Under the pieces are notes generated by a model. It saw only the letters and a program-made list of their open reading frames with translations, was not told the DNA's origin and searched no databases. Positions 17,756 to 29,400 of a stretch of DNA of 64,000 nucleotides are shown one piece after another. This DNA comes from Cellulomonas xylanilytica (GTDB lineage Bacteria; Actinomycetota; Actinomycetes; Actinomycetales; Cellulomonadaceae), in NCBI RefSeq assembly GCF_007989805.1, contig NZ_BJUB01000003.1:186001-250000 (forward strand), read 5' to 3'. Numbering within the stretch: the stretch's first letter is position 1; each line of letters opens with the position of its first letter. Made by a program: the position numbers and the translations under genes.

Positions 17756-18180
17756 CAGGCCTGCTCGTCCTCGGCGGGAGCCTCGGCAGCAGCGGCCTTC
17801 TGCGAGGCAGCCTTCTCGGACGCCTTGGCCTTGGCCTTCTCGGCGTCGAGCGCGACGGCGTCGATGGCGGCCTTCGGGTCGACCTTGTCGGCCTTGGTGC
17901 GCAACGTGCCCTCCTGGCCGGGAAGGTTCTTGAACTTCTGCCAGTCACCGGTGATCTTGAGGAGCACGGCGACCTGCTCGGTCGGCTGCGCGCCGACGCC
18001 GAGCCAGTACTGGGCACGCTCGGAGTTGACCTCGATGAACGAGGGCTCCTCGGTGGGGTGGTACTTGCCGATCTCCTCGATCACGCGGCCGTCGCGCTTG
18101 GTGCGCGAGTCGGCGACGACGATGCGGTAGTACGGAGCGCGGATCTTGCCGAGACGCTTGAGGCGGATCTTGGTGGCCAC
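17755..18180 (-). CDS. rpsP: 30S ribosomal protein S16 with Ala/Lys/Glu tail
   Basis: A 141-residue S16. The core (1-90) has [19 protein letters not shown] and [17 protein letters not shown]. It is followed by a ~45-residue tail rich in Ala, Lys and Glu ([20 protein letters not shown]) as in other actinobacteria. Start GTG 18180 is preceded by AGGAG at an 11-base spacing. First gene of the rpsP-khpA unit. Confidence 0.97.
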   Translation of the reverse strand: MATKIRLKRLGKIRAPYYRIVVADSRTKRDGRVIEEIGKYHPTEEPSFIEVNSERAQYWLGVGAQPTEQVAVLLKITGDWQKFKNLPGQEGTLRTKADKVDPKAAIDAVALDAEKAKAKASEKAASQKAAAAEAPAEDEQA

Positions 18181-18310
18181 GGTGTGGTCTTCTCCTGATG
18201 TCTGCTGTGGGTGACCTCTCCGCGCATTGCCCGTGGGGTGGGCGCGCCGGGAAGGTCGGGGACACGGTGAACGCAGGTAGAGGGGCTGCAGACGCCGGGT
18301 ACAGCCGACC

Positions 18311-18340
18311 ATTGTGCCAGATGTGCAGGCCCGGTCCCAA
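18311..18340 (-). promoter_or_regulatory. Candidate rpsP promoter
   Basis: On the minus strand TTGGGA (18335-18340) and CACAAT (18311-18316) are separated by 18 bases, about 130 bases upstream of rpsP. Both boxes match sigma-70 consensus at several positions, and the region between amidohydrolase and rpsP is otherwise empty. Confidence 0.4.
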
Positions 18341-18365
18341 CCATGTCGCCCAGGTCACGAGCGCG

Positions 18366-19457
18366 TCAGACGACCGCTCCCCGCAGCACCACCGCGCGGG
18401 GTGCCGCCAGCACGCCGACGTCCTCGCGCGGGTCGGCGTCGAAGACGACCAGGTCGGCCGACGCACCCTCGTCGAGCCCCTCGGCGCCGAGCCAGGAACG
18501 GGTGCGCCAGCTCGCTGCGGCCACCACGTCCTGGGCGGGGATGCCGGCGCGGACCAGCTCCGCGGCCTCGTCGGCGATCCTGCCGTGCGCGATCGTCCCG
18601 CCGGCGTCGGTGCCGAGGAGCACGGGCACGCCGGCGTCGTGCAGGTCGCGGACGAGCGCGTACCGGTGTGCGTGCAGGGCGCGCATGCGCGCGGCGAACA
18701 CCGGGAAGCGGGAGCCCTGGGCGGCGATCGCCTCGAACTGCGCGACCTGGAGCAGTGTCGCCGTGACCGGGATCCCGGCGGCGGCGATCCGGTCGATGTG
18801 GTCCGGTGTCGCACCGGTGGCGTGCTCGAGACAGTCGATGCCGGCGTCGAGGAGCGCGTCGAGCGACTCCGTCGCGAAGGTGTGGGCGGTCACGCGCGCA
18901 CCGGCGTCGTGGGCGGCGGCCACCGCGTCGGCCAGGACGTCGGCGGGCCACAGCGGGCGCAGGTCGCCCTCGTCACCGAGGTCGCGGTCGATCCAGTCCG
19001 CGACGAGCTTGACCCACCCGTCTCCGCGGGCCGCCTCCTCGCGCACGGCGTCGGGAAGCTGGTCGACGGACTCGAGCTCGCGCCCGTAGTGCCGCAGGTA
19101 CCGCTTGGGCCGGGCGAGGTGCCGGCCGGCGCGGATCAGCCGCGGGAGGTCGTCGCGGTCGTGCACCCACCCCGTGTCGGCGGGTGAGCCGGCGTCCCGG
19201 ACGAGGAGCACGCCCGAGTCGCGGTCCGCGAGCGCCTGCTTCTCGGCCGTCGCGTCGTCAACGGGACCGTCCGACGCCAGACCGATGTGGCAGTGCACGT
19301 CGACCAGGCCGGGCAGGACCCAGCCCTCGAGCACCGTGTCCTGCGCGTCCCGCGCGGACGACGGACGCTCGAACGTGATCCGGCCGCCGACCACCCACGC
19401 CTCGCCGACCTCACGCTCGTCGTCGAGGACGACCGTGCCGCGCAGGTGCAGGACCAC
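18366..19457 (-). CDS. Amidohydrolase family protein (prolidase/imidazolonepropionase-like)
   Basis: A 363-residue metal-dependent hydrolase. The metal ligands can be read in order: HxH in GLVDVHCHIGL, a Lys in GWVKLVADW, His in RVTAHTFAT, His in CLEHATG, and Asp in LLGTDAGG. These place it in the amidohydrolase superfamily, near prolidases, but the substrate is not evident. No signal peptide, so it is cytoplasmic. Start GTG 19457 lies 4 bases after the ffh stop, so the two are co-transcribed; there is no obvious functional link to SRP. Confidence 0.88.
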   Translation of the reverse strand: MVLHLRGTVVLDDEREVGEAWVVGGRITFERPSSARDAQDTVLEGWVLPGLVDVHCHIGLASDGPVDDATAEKQALADRDSGVLLVRDAGSPADTGWVHDRDDLPRLIRAGRHLARPKRYLRHYGRELESVDQLPDAVREEAARGDGWVKLVADWIDRDLGDEGDLRPLWPADVLADAVAAAHDAGARVTAHTFATESLDALLDAGIDCLEHATGATPDHIDRIAAAGIPVTATLLQVAQFEAIAAQGSRFPVFAARMRALHAHRYALVRDLHDAGVPVLLGTDAGGTIAHGRIADEAAELVRAGIPAQDVVAAASWRTRSWLGAEGLDEGASADLVVFDADPREDVGVLAAPRAVVLRGAVV

Positions 19458-19461
19458 GGGG

Positions 19462-21054
19462 TCAGCGTCCGCCGAGGAACCGGTCCAGGCCGGCGGGCAG
19501 CTCGATGTCGGTCGGCGAGGTGGGCTCGGCCTTCGGGGCGATACCGAACGCCGACCCCTGGGGCGCCGCCGGCTTGCTCGTGATGCCGCGCTCCTGCTCG
19601 GCGCGCTTCGCCGGGTTGCCCGACTTGCCCTTGACCTTGCGGACCGGCGGCGCCGTGCGCCCGCGCGACTTCTTGCCGCCCATGCCGGGCAGGTTGCCCA
19701 TGCCGGGAGGCATGCCGGGCACGCCGCCACCCTTGGCCATCTGGCGCATCATCTTCTGCGCGCCGTCGAAGCGCTCCAGCAGCTGGTTCACGTCACTGGG
19801 CTTGGTACCCGAGCCTGCGGCGATGCGGGAGCGGCGTGACCCGTTGATGATCTTTGGGGTCCGGCGCTCGGCCGGGGTCATCGAGCGGATGATCGCCTCG
19901 ATGCGGTCCACCTCGCGCTCGTCGAAGTTGTCGAGCGCCTCCCGCATCTGCCCCATGCCGGGCAGCATGCCCATCATCTTCTTCAGCGGCCCCGCGTTGC
20001 GCAGCTGCTGCATCTGCGTCAGGAAGTCCTCGAGCGTGAGGTCCTTGCCGGACGCCAGCTTGTCGACCATCTCCTCGGCCTGGCCGGCGTCGAACGCCTT
20101 CTCGGCCTGCTCGATGAGCGTGAGGATGTCGCCCATGTCGAGGATCCGCGACGCCATGCGGTCGGGGTGGAAGACCTCGAACTCGGTGAGCTTCTCCCCG
20201 GTGGACGCGTACATGATCGGCTTGCCGGTGACGCTGGCCACCGACAGGGCCGCACCACCGCGCGCGTCACCGTCGAGCTTGGACAGCACCACCCCCGTGA
20301 AACCGACACCGTCCGCGAACGCCTGCGCGGTGGTGACCGCGTCCTGGCCGATCATCGCGTCGATGACGAAGAGGATCTCGTCGGGGTCGAGCGCGTCGCG
20401 GATGTCGGAGGCCTGCTGCATGAGCTCGGCGTCGACGCCGAGGCGGCCGGCCGTGTCGACGATGAGAACGTCGTGCAGCTTGCTCTTCGCGGTGGCCAGG
20501 CCCTCGCGCGCGACCGCGACGGGGTCGGCGCCGAACGGCAGCACGTCGTCGCTGCCCTGGTTGCCGGGGTGCGGGGCGAACACGGGCACGCCCGCGCGCT
20601 CCCCCACCACCTGGAGCTGCGTGACGGCGTTCGGTCGCTGGAGGTCGGCGGCGACGAGCAGCGGCGTGTGGCCCTGACCCTTGAGGTGCAGCGCGAGCTT
20701 GCCGGCGAGCGTCGTCTTGCCCGCACCCTGCAGACCCGCGAGCAGGATCACGGTGGGCGGGTTCTTGGCGAGGTTCAGCGTTCGCGTCTGGCCACCGAGG
20801 ATGGCGACGAGCTCCTCGTTGACGATCTTGACGACCTGCTGCGCCGGGTTGAGCGCGCCGGACACCTCGGCCGAGAGCGCGCGCTCGCGCACCGCACCGG
20901 TGAACGACCGGACGACCGGGACGGCGACGTCGGCGTCGAGCAGCGCCCGGCGGATCTCGCGCACGGTGGCGTCGATGTCCGCCTCGGACAGCCGGCCCTT
21001 GGTGCGCAGGTTCTTGAAGGTCGACGTCAGTCGGTCGGACAGGGTGGCGAACAC
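19462..21054 (-). CDS. ffh: Signal recognition particle protein Ffh
   Basis: A 530-residue SRP54 homologue that delivers nascent membrane proteins to FtsY. It has the N domain (1-90), the GTPase G domain with G1 GLQGAGKT at 107-114, DTAGRLG and TKLD-type motif KLDGDARGG, and a methionine-rich M domain ending in MPPGMGNLPGMGGKKSRG. A ~50-residue Pro/Ala tail follows. Its receptor FtsY is encoded at 24715-25893. Confidence 0.98.
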   Translation of the reverse strand: MFATLSDRLTSTFKNLRTKGRLSEADIDATVREIRRALLDADVAVPVVRSFTGAVRERALSAEVSGALNPAQQVVKIVNEELVAILGGQTRTLNLAKNPPTVILLAGLQGAGKTTLAGKLALHLKGQGHTPLLVAADLQRPNAVTQLQVVGERAGVPVFAPHPGNQGSDDVLPFGADPVAVAREGLATAKSKLHDVLIVDTAGRLGVDAELMQQASDIRDALDPDEILFVIDAMIGQDAVTTAQAFADGVGFTGVVLSKLDGDARGGAALSVASVTGKPIMYASTGEKLTEFEVFHPDRMASRILDMGDILTLIEQAEKAFDAGQAEEMVDKLASGKDLTLEDFLTQMQQLRNAGPLKKMMGMLPGMGQMREALDNFDEREVDRIEAIIRSMTPAERRTPKIINGSRRSRIAAGSGTKPSDVNQLLERFDGAQKMMRQMAKGGGVPGMPPGMGNLPGMGGKKSRGRTAPPVRKVKGKSGNPAKRAEQERGITSKPAAPQGSAFGIAPKAEPTSPTDIELPAGLDRFLGGR

Positions 21055-21078
21055 CTGCGGGTCCTCACGCTTCGGGAT

Positions 21079-22875
21079 TCACGGACGATCTAGCGTACCT
21101 GCCAGCTCCCGGGTGGCCCGTGCCGTCAGGTCGTCGACGAGGGTCGCGCGCCAGGTGCTCCACGCCTGCGGACCGGCCGCGCCGGCGTCGGCCTCGGTCA
21201 GCGCGCGCAGCAGCGTGAGCAGGTCGGGCCGGTGGTCGACCGCGTCGAGCAGCCGGGCCAGGGTCGCGGGGTCGTCGGGATCGGCCGTCGTGGCGAGCTC
21301 CGCGAGCGTCAGGTGCTCCCGCACGAGACGCGTGACGTCCGCGGCGACCTGCTCGTCGAACCCCATCCGCAGCACGATCGGTCCGGCCAGCCGCGCACCC
21401 TCCGTCGAGTGGTCGCCGGCACCGGCGCGCTTGCCGATGTCGTGCAGCAGCGCCGCGAGCAGCAGCGTCTCGCCGTGCTCGACCACGCGCTTGTCGCGGC
21501 CTGCGCGGGCGACGGTCTCCACCAGGTGCCGGTCGACGGTGTGCCGGTGGATGGCCGAGCGCTGCGGCCGGTTGCGCACACCCGCCCACTCGGGGATCCA
21601 CGTCGTCACGACGCCGGCCAGGTCGAGGGCCTCCCAGATGGGCACCTGGGCCGTGCCGGAGCCGAGCAGCTGCAGCAGGTAGCCGCGTGCCGCCTTGGGC
21701 CACGGGGTCGGCAGCGCGGGCGTGGCCGTCAGGCTGGCGACCGTGACGGGCGAGAGGCTCAGGCCGGTGCGGGCTGCCGTGGCCGCGGCACGCAACGACA
21801 GCAGCGGGTCCTCGGCCGGGCGCGCCTCGACGGCGAGGACGATCTCGCCGTCGTGCTCGACGAGGTCCTCGGCGATGGTCCGCAGGCGCGGCGCCGTGCG
21901 GCGACCGCGCACGAGCATCGACTTCACCGCCGGTCGCTGCAGAGCCTGGCGCGCGTTGCGGACGGTGGTGTCGAGGGCGTAGGAGATGACCCGGGCGGCC
22001 TCGGCGATGCTCGCCAGGAGGTCGTCACGGTCGTCGAAGCCGACGAGCGCAGCCACCTCGTCCTGGTCCGCGAGCAGGAGCCGGTTGGTGTGCCGGCGCG
22101 TGACCACCTGGACCGTGTCGCGCACGTCGAGCAGGTGGGCGTAGGCCATGTCGACCGCACCGTGCGGGCGGTCGGTGAGCCAGGTCGCGGCCAGGGCGCT
22201 GAGCACGACCGCGTCACGGATCCCGCCGCGCGACTCCTTCAGCTCCGGCTCGATCAGGTAGGCCAGCTCGCCGTGCCGCTCGGCCCGCTGGCGCGTGGAC
22301 GCCAGCAGCTCGGGCAGGCGCCGACGCGCGGCCGAGCGCCAGTCCTCCAGCAGGGCCGACTTGGCGCGGGCGATCACGACGGCGTCGCCCGACACGGGCT
22401 GCAGGTCGAGGAGCCCGACGGCCGCGGGAAGGTCCTTGGACGCCACCTGGCGGCACTGCGCCAGCGAGCGCACGGAGTGGTCCAGGTCGAGGCCGGCGTC
22501 CCAGATGGGGTACCAGAGCTTCTGCGCGAGGGCGGAGAGCGCCTCGGTCGAGTGGCCGCGGCCCTCGTGCACCAGGAGGAGGTCGAGGTCGCTGACCGGG
22601 CTGGCGTCGCCGCGGCCGACGCTGCCGACGGCCCCGAGCGCGATGCCCGAGACGTCCTCGCCGTCCGTCGCCAGCTCCCACTGCTCCCGGAGCCGGCCCA
22701 CGACGAGCTCCACGATCGCGGCCCGACGGGCGATGCCGTCGGAGCCCGGGCCGGTCAGGCCGGCAGCGAGCTCGAGCCGCTCAGAGCGGAGGTCCCGCAC
22801 CCCGATCGCGGGGTGCGGGACCTCGGGCGACCCGTTCGCGGCCGCGCCCCCCGCGGGCGGCCGTTCCTGTGTCAT
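21079..22875 (-). CDS. glnD: GlnD-type PII nucleotidyltransferase lacking ACT domains
   Basis: A 598-residue enzyme that would modify PII (uridylylation, or adenylylation in actinobacteria) and remove the group again. The nucleotidyltransferase motif is GSVGRGD at 84-90 with SDLDL at 95-99; the HD hydrolase motif is in [14 protein letters not shown] near residue 478. The protein ends about 100 residues after the HD motif, whereas standard GlnD continues with two ACT domains that sense glutamine. No remnant of them exists in the 24 bases before ffh. Start ATG 22875; it follows glnK by 22 bases in the amtB-glnK-glnD operon. Confidence 0.9.
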   Translation of the reverse strand: MTQERPPAGGAAANGSPEVPHPAIGVRDLRSERLELAAGLTGPGSDGIARRAAIVELVVGRLREQWELATDGEDVSGIALGAVGSVGRGDASPVSDLDLLLVHEGRGHSTEALSALAQKLWYPIWDAGLDLDHSVRSLAQCRQVASKDLPAAVGLLDLQPVSGDAVVIARAKSALLEDWRSAARRRLPELLASTRQRAERHGELAYLIEPELKESRGGIRDAVVLSALAATWLTDRPHGAVDMAYAHLLDVRDTVQVVTRRHTNRLLLADQDEVAALVGFDDRDDLLASIAEAARVISYALDTTVRNARQALQRPAVKSMLVRGRRTAPRLRTIAEDLVEHDGEIVLAVEARPAEDPLLSLRAAATAARTGLSLSPVTVASLTATPALPTPWPKAARGYLLQLLGSGTAQVPIWEALDLAGVVTTWIPEWAGVRNRPQRSAIHRHTVDRHLVETVARAGRDKRVVEHGETLLLAALLHDIGKRAGAGDHSTEGARLAGPIVLRMGFDEQVAADVTRLVREHLTLAELATTADPDDPATLARLLDAVDHRPDLLTLLRALTEADAGAAGPQAWSTWRATLVDDLTARATRELAGTLDRP

Positions 22876-22897
22876 GTGTGTCTGGTGACCGTCCTGA

Positions 22898-24546
<1,649 letters not shown>

Positions 24547-24631
24547 CGAGATCGCCTCTCCACTCGCCAGCCGGGGGTGGCTGGTCCGGGATCACAGTCG
24601 ACGAGGCGGGTTTCCGTCAGAGGCGAAGGAC

Positions 24632-24647
24632 GTTACGTCGGTGTGAC
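24632..24647 (-). promoter_or_regulatory. GlnR-type operator upstream of amtB
   Basis: On the minus strand GTCAC-n6-GTAAC, matching the GlnR half-site layout gTnAc-n6-GnAAc, about 86 bases upstream of the amtB ATG. A less perfect pair, GAAAC-n6-TTTAC, lies a further 20 bases or so upstream (about 24660-24677). GlnR activates amtB-glnK-glnD under nitrogen limitation in streptomycetes and mycobacteria; here it is inferred. Confidence 0.65.
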
Positions 24648-24714
24648 AAGCCTCACCCGCACGTAAACGTTCGGTTTCGTGGTGAGCGGACGTCCAGGAG
24701 CGGACGAGCGGTCC

Positions 24715-25893
24715 TCAGCCGAGGAGGAGAGCGTCGACGAAGGCCTCCGGGTCGAACGGCGCCAGGTCGTCCGGGCCCTCTCCCAGGCCCACGAGCTTGA
24801 CCGGGACGCCCAGCTCGCGCTGCACGGCGACGACGATCCCGCCCTTGGCGGTGCCGTCGAGCTTGGTCAGGACGATGCCGGTGACCCCGGCGACCTCGCT
24901 GAACACGCGCGCCTGGTTCAGGCCGTTCTGGCCGGTCGTCGCGTCCAGGACGAGCAGCACCTCGGACAGGGGCGCCTCCCGCGTGATGACGCGCGTGATC
25001 TTGCCGAGCTCGTCCATCAGGCCGGCCTTGTTCTGCAGGCGCCCGGCGGTGTCGACGAGCACGACGTCGGTGCCCTCGGCGCGGCCGGTGCGGACGGCGT
25101 CGAACGCGACCGCCGCGGGGTCGGCACCGTCGCGGTCCGAGCGGACGGTGTGCACACCGACGCGCGAGCCCCACGTCTGCAGCTGGTCGGCGGCGGCGGC
25201 GCGGAACGTGTCGGCGGCGCCCAGGACGACGGTCCGCCCGTCGGCGACGAGCACGCGGGCGAGCTTGCCGACCGTGGTCGTCTTGCCCGTGCCGTTGACG
25301 CCCACGACGAGCACCACCGCGGGGACGCGGGAGCCGTCGGCCGCAGTGCCCGGGTCGGTGTGCAGGCTGCGGTCGAGGGTCGGGTCGACGAGCGCGACCA
25401 GCTGCTCGCGCAGGAGTGCGCGGACCTGGGCGGGGTCCTTGAGGCCCTCGACCCGGACGCGGGTGCGCAGCGCGTCGATGAGCTCCCCTGTCGGGCCGGC
25501 GCCCACGTCGGCGAGCAGGAGCGTCTCCTCGAGCTCGTCCCAGTCGTCCTCGGTGAGGTGGTCCTTGGACAGGACCGCGAGCAACCGGGCGCCCAGCGGC
25601 GAGCCGGACCGCGACAGCCGGTCGCGCAGCCGGGAGAGCCGGCCGGCCACCGGGGCGGGCACCTCGAGGACCGGCGGGGCCTCGGCCTCCTCGGGGAGCA
25701 CCTCCACCGGCGCGGGGGCGGGGGTGGCCGGCGCCTCGTCGGGGGCGGGCGCGAGAGTCGGCTCGTCGAGGGCGGTCGGGGCCTCGTCCACGTCCGACCG
25801 ACGGCGCCGCCGGACGAGCAGGGTGCTGAGGGCGACGACGATGGCCGCCGGGATGCCGGCGGCCAGGAGGATCTCGAGCGTCTCGTTGGTCAC
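24715..25893 (-). CDS. ftsY: Signal recognition particle receptor FtsY
   Basis: A 392-residue SRP receptor GTPase. One N-terminal membrane segment (about residues 7-27) is followed by basic residues, then a Pro/Ala/Glu-rich acidic linker to about residue 85, then the NG domain. G1 is GVNGTGKT at 198-205; DTAGRLQNK and TKLDGTAKGG follow. The membrane anchor replaces the purely acidic A domain of E. coli and is typical of actinobacteria. Start GTG 25893. Confidence 0.97.
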   Translation of the reverse strand: MTNETLEILLAAGIPAAIVVALSTLLVRRRRRSDVDEAPTALDEPTLAPAPDEAPATPAPAPVEVLPEEAEAPPVLEVPAPVAGRLSRLRDRLSRSGSPLGARLLAVLSKDHLTEDDWDELEETLLLADVGAGPTGELIDALRTRVRVEGLKDPAQVRALLREQLVALVDPTLDRSLHTDPGTAADGSRVPAVVLVVGVNGTGKTTTVGKLARVLVADGRTVVLGAADTFRAAAADQLQTWGSRVGVHTVRSDRDGADPAAVAFDAVRTGRAEGTDVVLVDTAGRLQNKAGLMDELGKITRVITREAPLSEVLLVLDATTGQNGLNQARVFSEVAGVTGIVLTKLDGTAKGGIVVAVQRELGVPVKLVGLGEGPDDLAPFDPEAFVDALLLG

Positions 25894-25973
25894 CGGGACA
25901 GTGTGTCTGGCGGCGGCCTCAGGACGCGAACCGACGCGTCAGGACCGACGGTCGCGCCGAGCGTGAGTCGCCG

Positions 25974-26303
25974 TCAGCGAGCGCGGTGGCCGGGCAGGAC
26001 GCCGGCGGCCTTCTCCTTGGCGCGTTGGAGGGTCGCGGCCAGGTCGTCGACCTGGAGGTACGCCTCGCCCTCGTCGACCGTCTCCCGCAGGAACTGCGCG
26101 AGCGACAGGTCGACGGGCGCGACGGCGGCCGCCTCGGCGGCAGCCCGCTGGTCGGCATCGGGGTTCGTGCGGCCGGCCCAGCCGCTGCGGAACGTGGCGA
26201 GCGGTGACTCCCGGCGGTCCTGGGCCGACGCGTGGAGGCTGGCGGCGACCAGGACGGCTGCGGCGACGAGGACGGCGAGAAGGATCGCGACGAGGACAGC
26301 CAT
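25974..26303 (-). CDS. Small membrane-anchored protein of unknown function
   Basis: A 109-residue protein with one N-terminal hydrophobic segment (residues 2-22) and a soluble remainder that looks helical (RAAAEAAAVAPVDLSLAQFL, YLQVDDLAATLQRAKEKAAG). I recognise no family. It lies between smc and ftsY on the same strand. Codon use is like that of its neighbours, which supports it as a real gene. Confidence 0.7.
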   Translation of the reverse strand: MAVLVAILLAVLVAAAVLVAASLHASAQDRRESPLATFRSGWAGRTNPDADQRAAAEAAAVAPVDLSLAQFLRETVDEGEAYLQVDDLAATLQRAKEKAAGVLPGHRAR

Positions 26304-26401
26304 GACACCAGTGTCCGTGCCCGCGGGCGGTCAGTCGTCGCTCGACGCACGAGGAGTGGCAAACGCCACACAATCTCCACAGCCGAACCGGGAGGGACCG
26401 G

Positions 26402-29400
26402 TCAGACGGCGACGTCCTCGCGCATCCGCTGGCTGATCACCGTGGTGACACCGTCGCCGCGCATGGTCACGCCGTACAGCGCGTCGGCGATCTCCATGGT
26501 CCGCTTCTGGTGGGTGACGACGATGAGCTGGGAGTCCTCCTGCAGCTCACGGAAGATCTCGAGCAGCCGGCCCAGGTTCGCGTCGTCGAGTGCCGCCTCG
26601 ACCTCGTCCATGACGTAGAACGGGCTGGGCCGCGCCTTGAAGATGGCCACCAGCAGCGCGACCGCGGTCAGCGAGCGCTCGCCACCGGACAGCAACGACA
26701 GCCGCTTGACCTTCTTGCCGGCCGGCCGGGCCTCGACGTCGATGCCGGTGGTGAGCATGTTGTCGGGGTCCGTCAGGACGAGCCGGCCCTCGCCGCCGGG
26801 GAACAGGCGCGGGAACACGACGTCGAACGCGGCGGCGGTGTCCCGGTAGGCCTCCGCGAACACCTGCTCGACGCGCTCGTCGATCTCCTTGACGATCTCG
26901 AGCAGGTCGGCACGGGACTTCTTCAGGTCCGCCAGCTGCTCGACCAGGAACTGGTGACGCTCCTCGAGGGCGGCGAACTCCTCGAGCGCGAGCGGGTTGA
27001 CGCGGCCGAGCAGCGACAGCGCCCGCTCGGCGGCCCGCAGGCGCTTCTCCTGCTGCTCGCGCACGTACGGGACCACGGTCGGCGCCTCCGGGTCGACCTC
27101 GGCGCCGGGCAGCGGGATGACGGGAACGTCCTGGTGGGGCCCGTACTCCTCGAGCAGGACCGCCGGGTCGAGGCCCAGGTCGTCCACGGAGCGGGCCTGC
27201 AGGGCCTCGATGCGCAGCCGCTGCTGGGTGCGGGCCACCTCGTCGCGGTGGGCGACGTCGGTGAGCTGCGCCAGCTCGGCGGCGCGGACGTCCACCTCGG
27301 CGCGCGCGGCGGCGACCTCGCGGTCACGCTCGCCGCGGGCGGCCTCGGCGGCGTCGCGCTCGGCGGACGCCCGCCGGAGCGACTCGTCGAGCACGAGCAG
27401 CGCCTGCGTCGCGCCGTCCCGCACGGCCTGGGCCACGCCTGCCTGATGGGACCGGGCGCGCTCACGCTCGGCGGCCCGCTCGCGGGCGACGCGCTCGGTC
27501 TGGGCGGCCCGTTCCAGCGACTCCGCACGGCCGGACAGCGCGCGCGCCCGCTCCTCGCCGGTCCGCAGGGTCAGCCGGGCCTCGGTCTCGCGGGCGCGGG
27601 CAGCCGTGGCGAGCTCGGCCAGGCGGTCCCGGCGGGCGCTGCCCTCGACGATCGCCGCCTCGCTCTCGGCGGGCTCCACCTCCGCGGCGGCCAGCCGCTC
27701 GGCCAGCTCGGTGAGCTCGGCGGTGTCGGCCTCCAGCGTGCGGGACGCAGCCTCGAGCGACTGCTGCAGCCGCGCTGCCTCCGCGTTCGCGGCGCGGGCC
27801 GCGGAGCCCAGGTGACCGAGCTGCTCGGCGACGGCGGCGAGCGCGGCGTCGGACTCGTTGAGCCGGTCGAGGGTGCGCTCGTGCGCCTCACGAGCAGCGG
27901 TCAGGGCCTCGGTGGCGCCGGTGAGCTCGAACCGGACGCGCTCGGCGTCCGCCGTCGCCGCCGCCGCGCCCGAGCGTGCCTGGTCGAGCGCCGACTGCAG
28001 GTGCAGGGCGCTCGGGGCCGTGGCGGAGCCGCCCGAGGCACGGTGCTGCGACAGCACGTCACCGGTGCGGGTGGCGACGACGAGGTCGGGGCGGGTGGCG
28101 ACGATCGCCCGGGCTGCGGCCAGGTCGTCGACGACGACGACGTCCGCGAGCAGCGTCTCGACCGCCGCGCGGACGTGCTCCGGTGCGCGGACGAGGTCGA
28201 CCGCCCGTGCGGCTCCGGCGGGGATGTCGGCGGGTGGCGTACGCATCGTGGACGCACCGCTGACCAGCAGCGTCGCGCGGCCGGCGTCCTCGGTGCGCAG
28301 GTAGCGGATGGCGTCGACGGCCGCGTCCACGGAGTCGACCGCGACGGCGTCGGCCACGGCACCGAGCGCGGCGACGATGGCCTCCTCGTTCTCCGGGTCG
28401 ACCGCGAGCAGCGCCGCGACCGAGCCGACGAGGCCGGGCTGGCCGTCCGCGGCGAGCAGCGCGCCCACGCCGTCCTTGCGCGTGAGGCTGAGCTCAAGGG
28501 TCTCGGCGCGGGACTCCAGCGCGGCGCGCTCGCGCTCGGCGGCGCTCAGCTGCTCCTGCAGGGCGGTGAGGCGCTCGGTCGCCCGCTCGAGGGCCTCGAC
28601 GGCGGCCTCGTGCTCGGCGTCCAGCCCTTCCTCGCCCTCCTCGACACCGGCGACCTGCGACTCGAGGACCGCGAACTGCGTCGTCGCCTCCTGGCCCCGC
28701 TGCTCGGCGGCGGTCAGCGACTCGCGCAGGCGCCCGAGCTCGGCCTGGGTCGCCTCCACGCGGCTGCGGCGGGCGGCCACCTGGCCCGCGAGCCGGGCGA
28801 CGCCCTCGCGGCGGTCGGCGGCACCGCGCAGGGCGGTGGCGACCTCCTTCTCGGCCGCCGTGGCCTCCGCCTCGGCCTGCTGGCGGGCGGTCACGGCCGC
28901 CTCGAGCGCGGCGCGGGACAGCTCGACCTCGCTGGCCAGCTCGGCCTCGGCGGAGCGCACGCGCTCGGCCTGCGCGGCCAGGTCGTCGGGGTCCGAGCCG
29001 CCGGTGCGCTCCGGCCCTGCGCTGCCGAGCAGCCGGACCCGGTCCGCGGCCAGCGAGGCCGTCCCGCGCAGACGCTCGCGCAGCGACGACAACCGGTACC
29101 AGACCTCGCTCGCCTCGCTCAGGGCCGGCGCCGCCTCGGCGGCCTCCCGCTCGAGCGTGGCCAGGCGGGCGCGGGTGGCGGCGAGCGCACCCTCGACCTG
29201 CTCGCGGCGCACCCGCAGGGCGCTCTCGTCGGCGATCTCCTGCTCGAGCGTGGACGTCAGCTGGGCCAGGTCGTCGGCCAGCAGACGGGCACGCGAGTCG
29301 CGCAGGTCCGCCTGGACGACCGCGGCCTTGCGGGCGACCTCCGCCTGCCGGCCGAGCGGGCCGAGCTGGCGCCGGATCTCGCCCGTCAGGTCCCCGAGCC

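Noticed and set aside
18366..19457. Assignment as imidazolonepropionase (hutI)
   Set aside because: Metal ligands fit the wider amidohydrolase family, but no histidine-degradation genes are nearby and specific residues are not evident.
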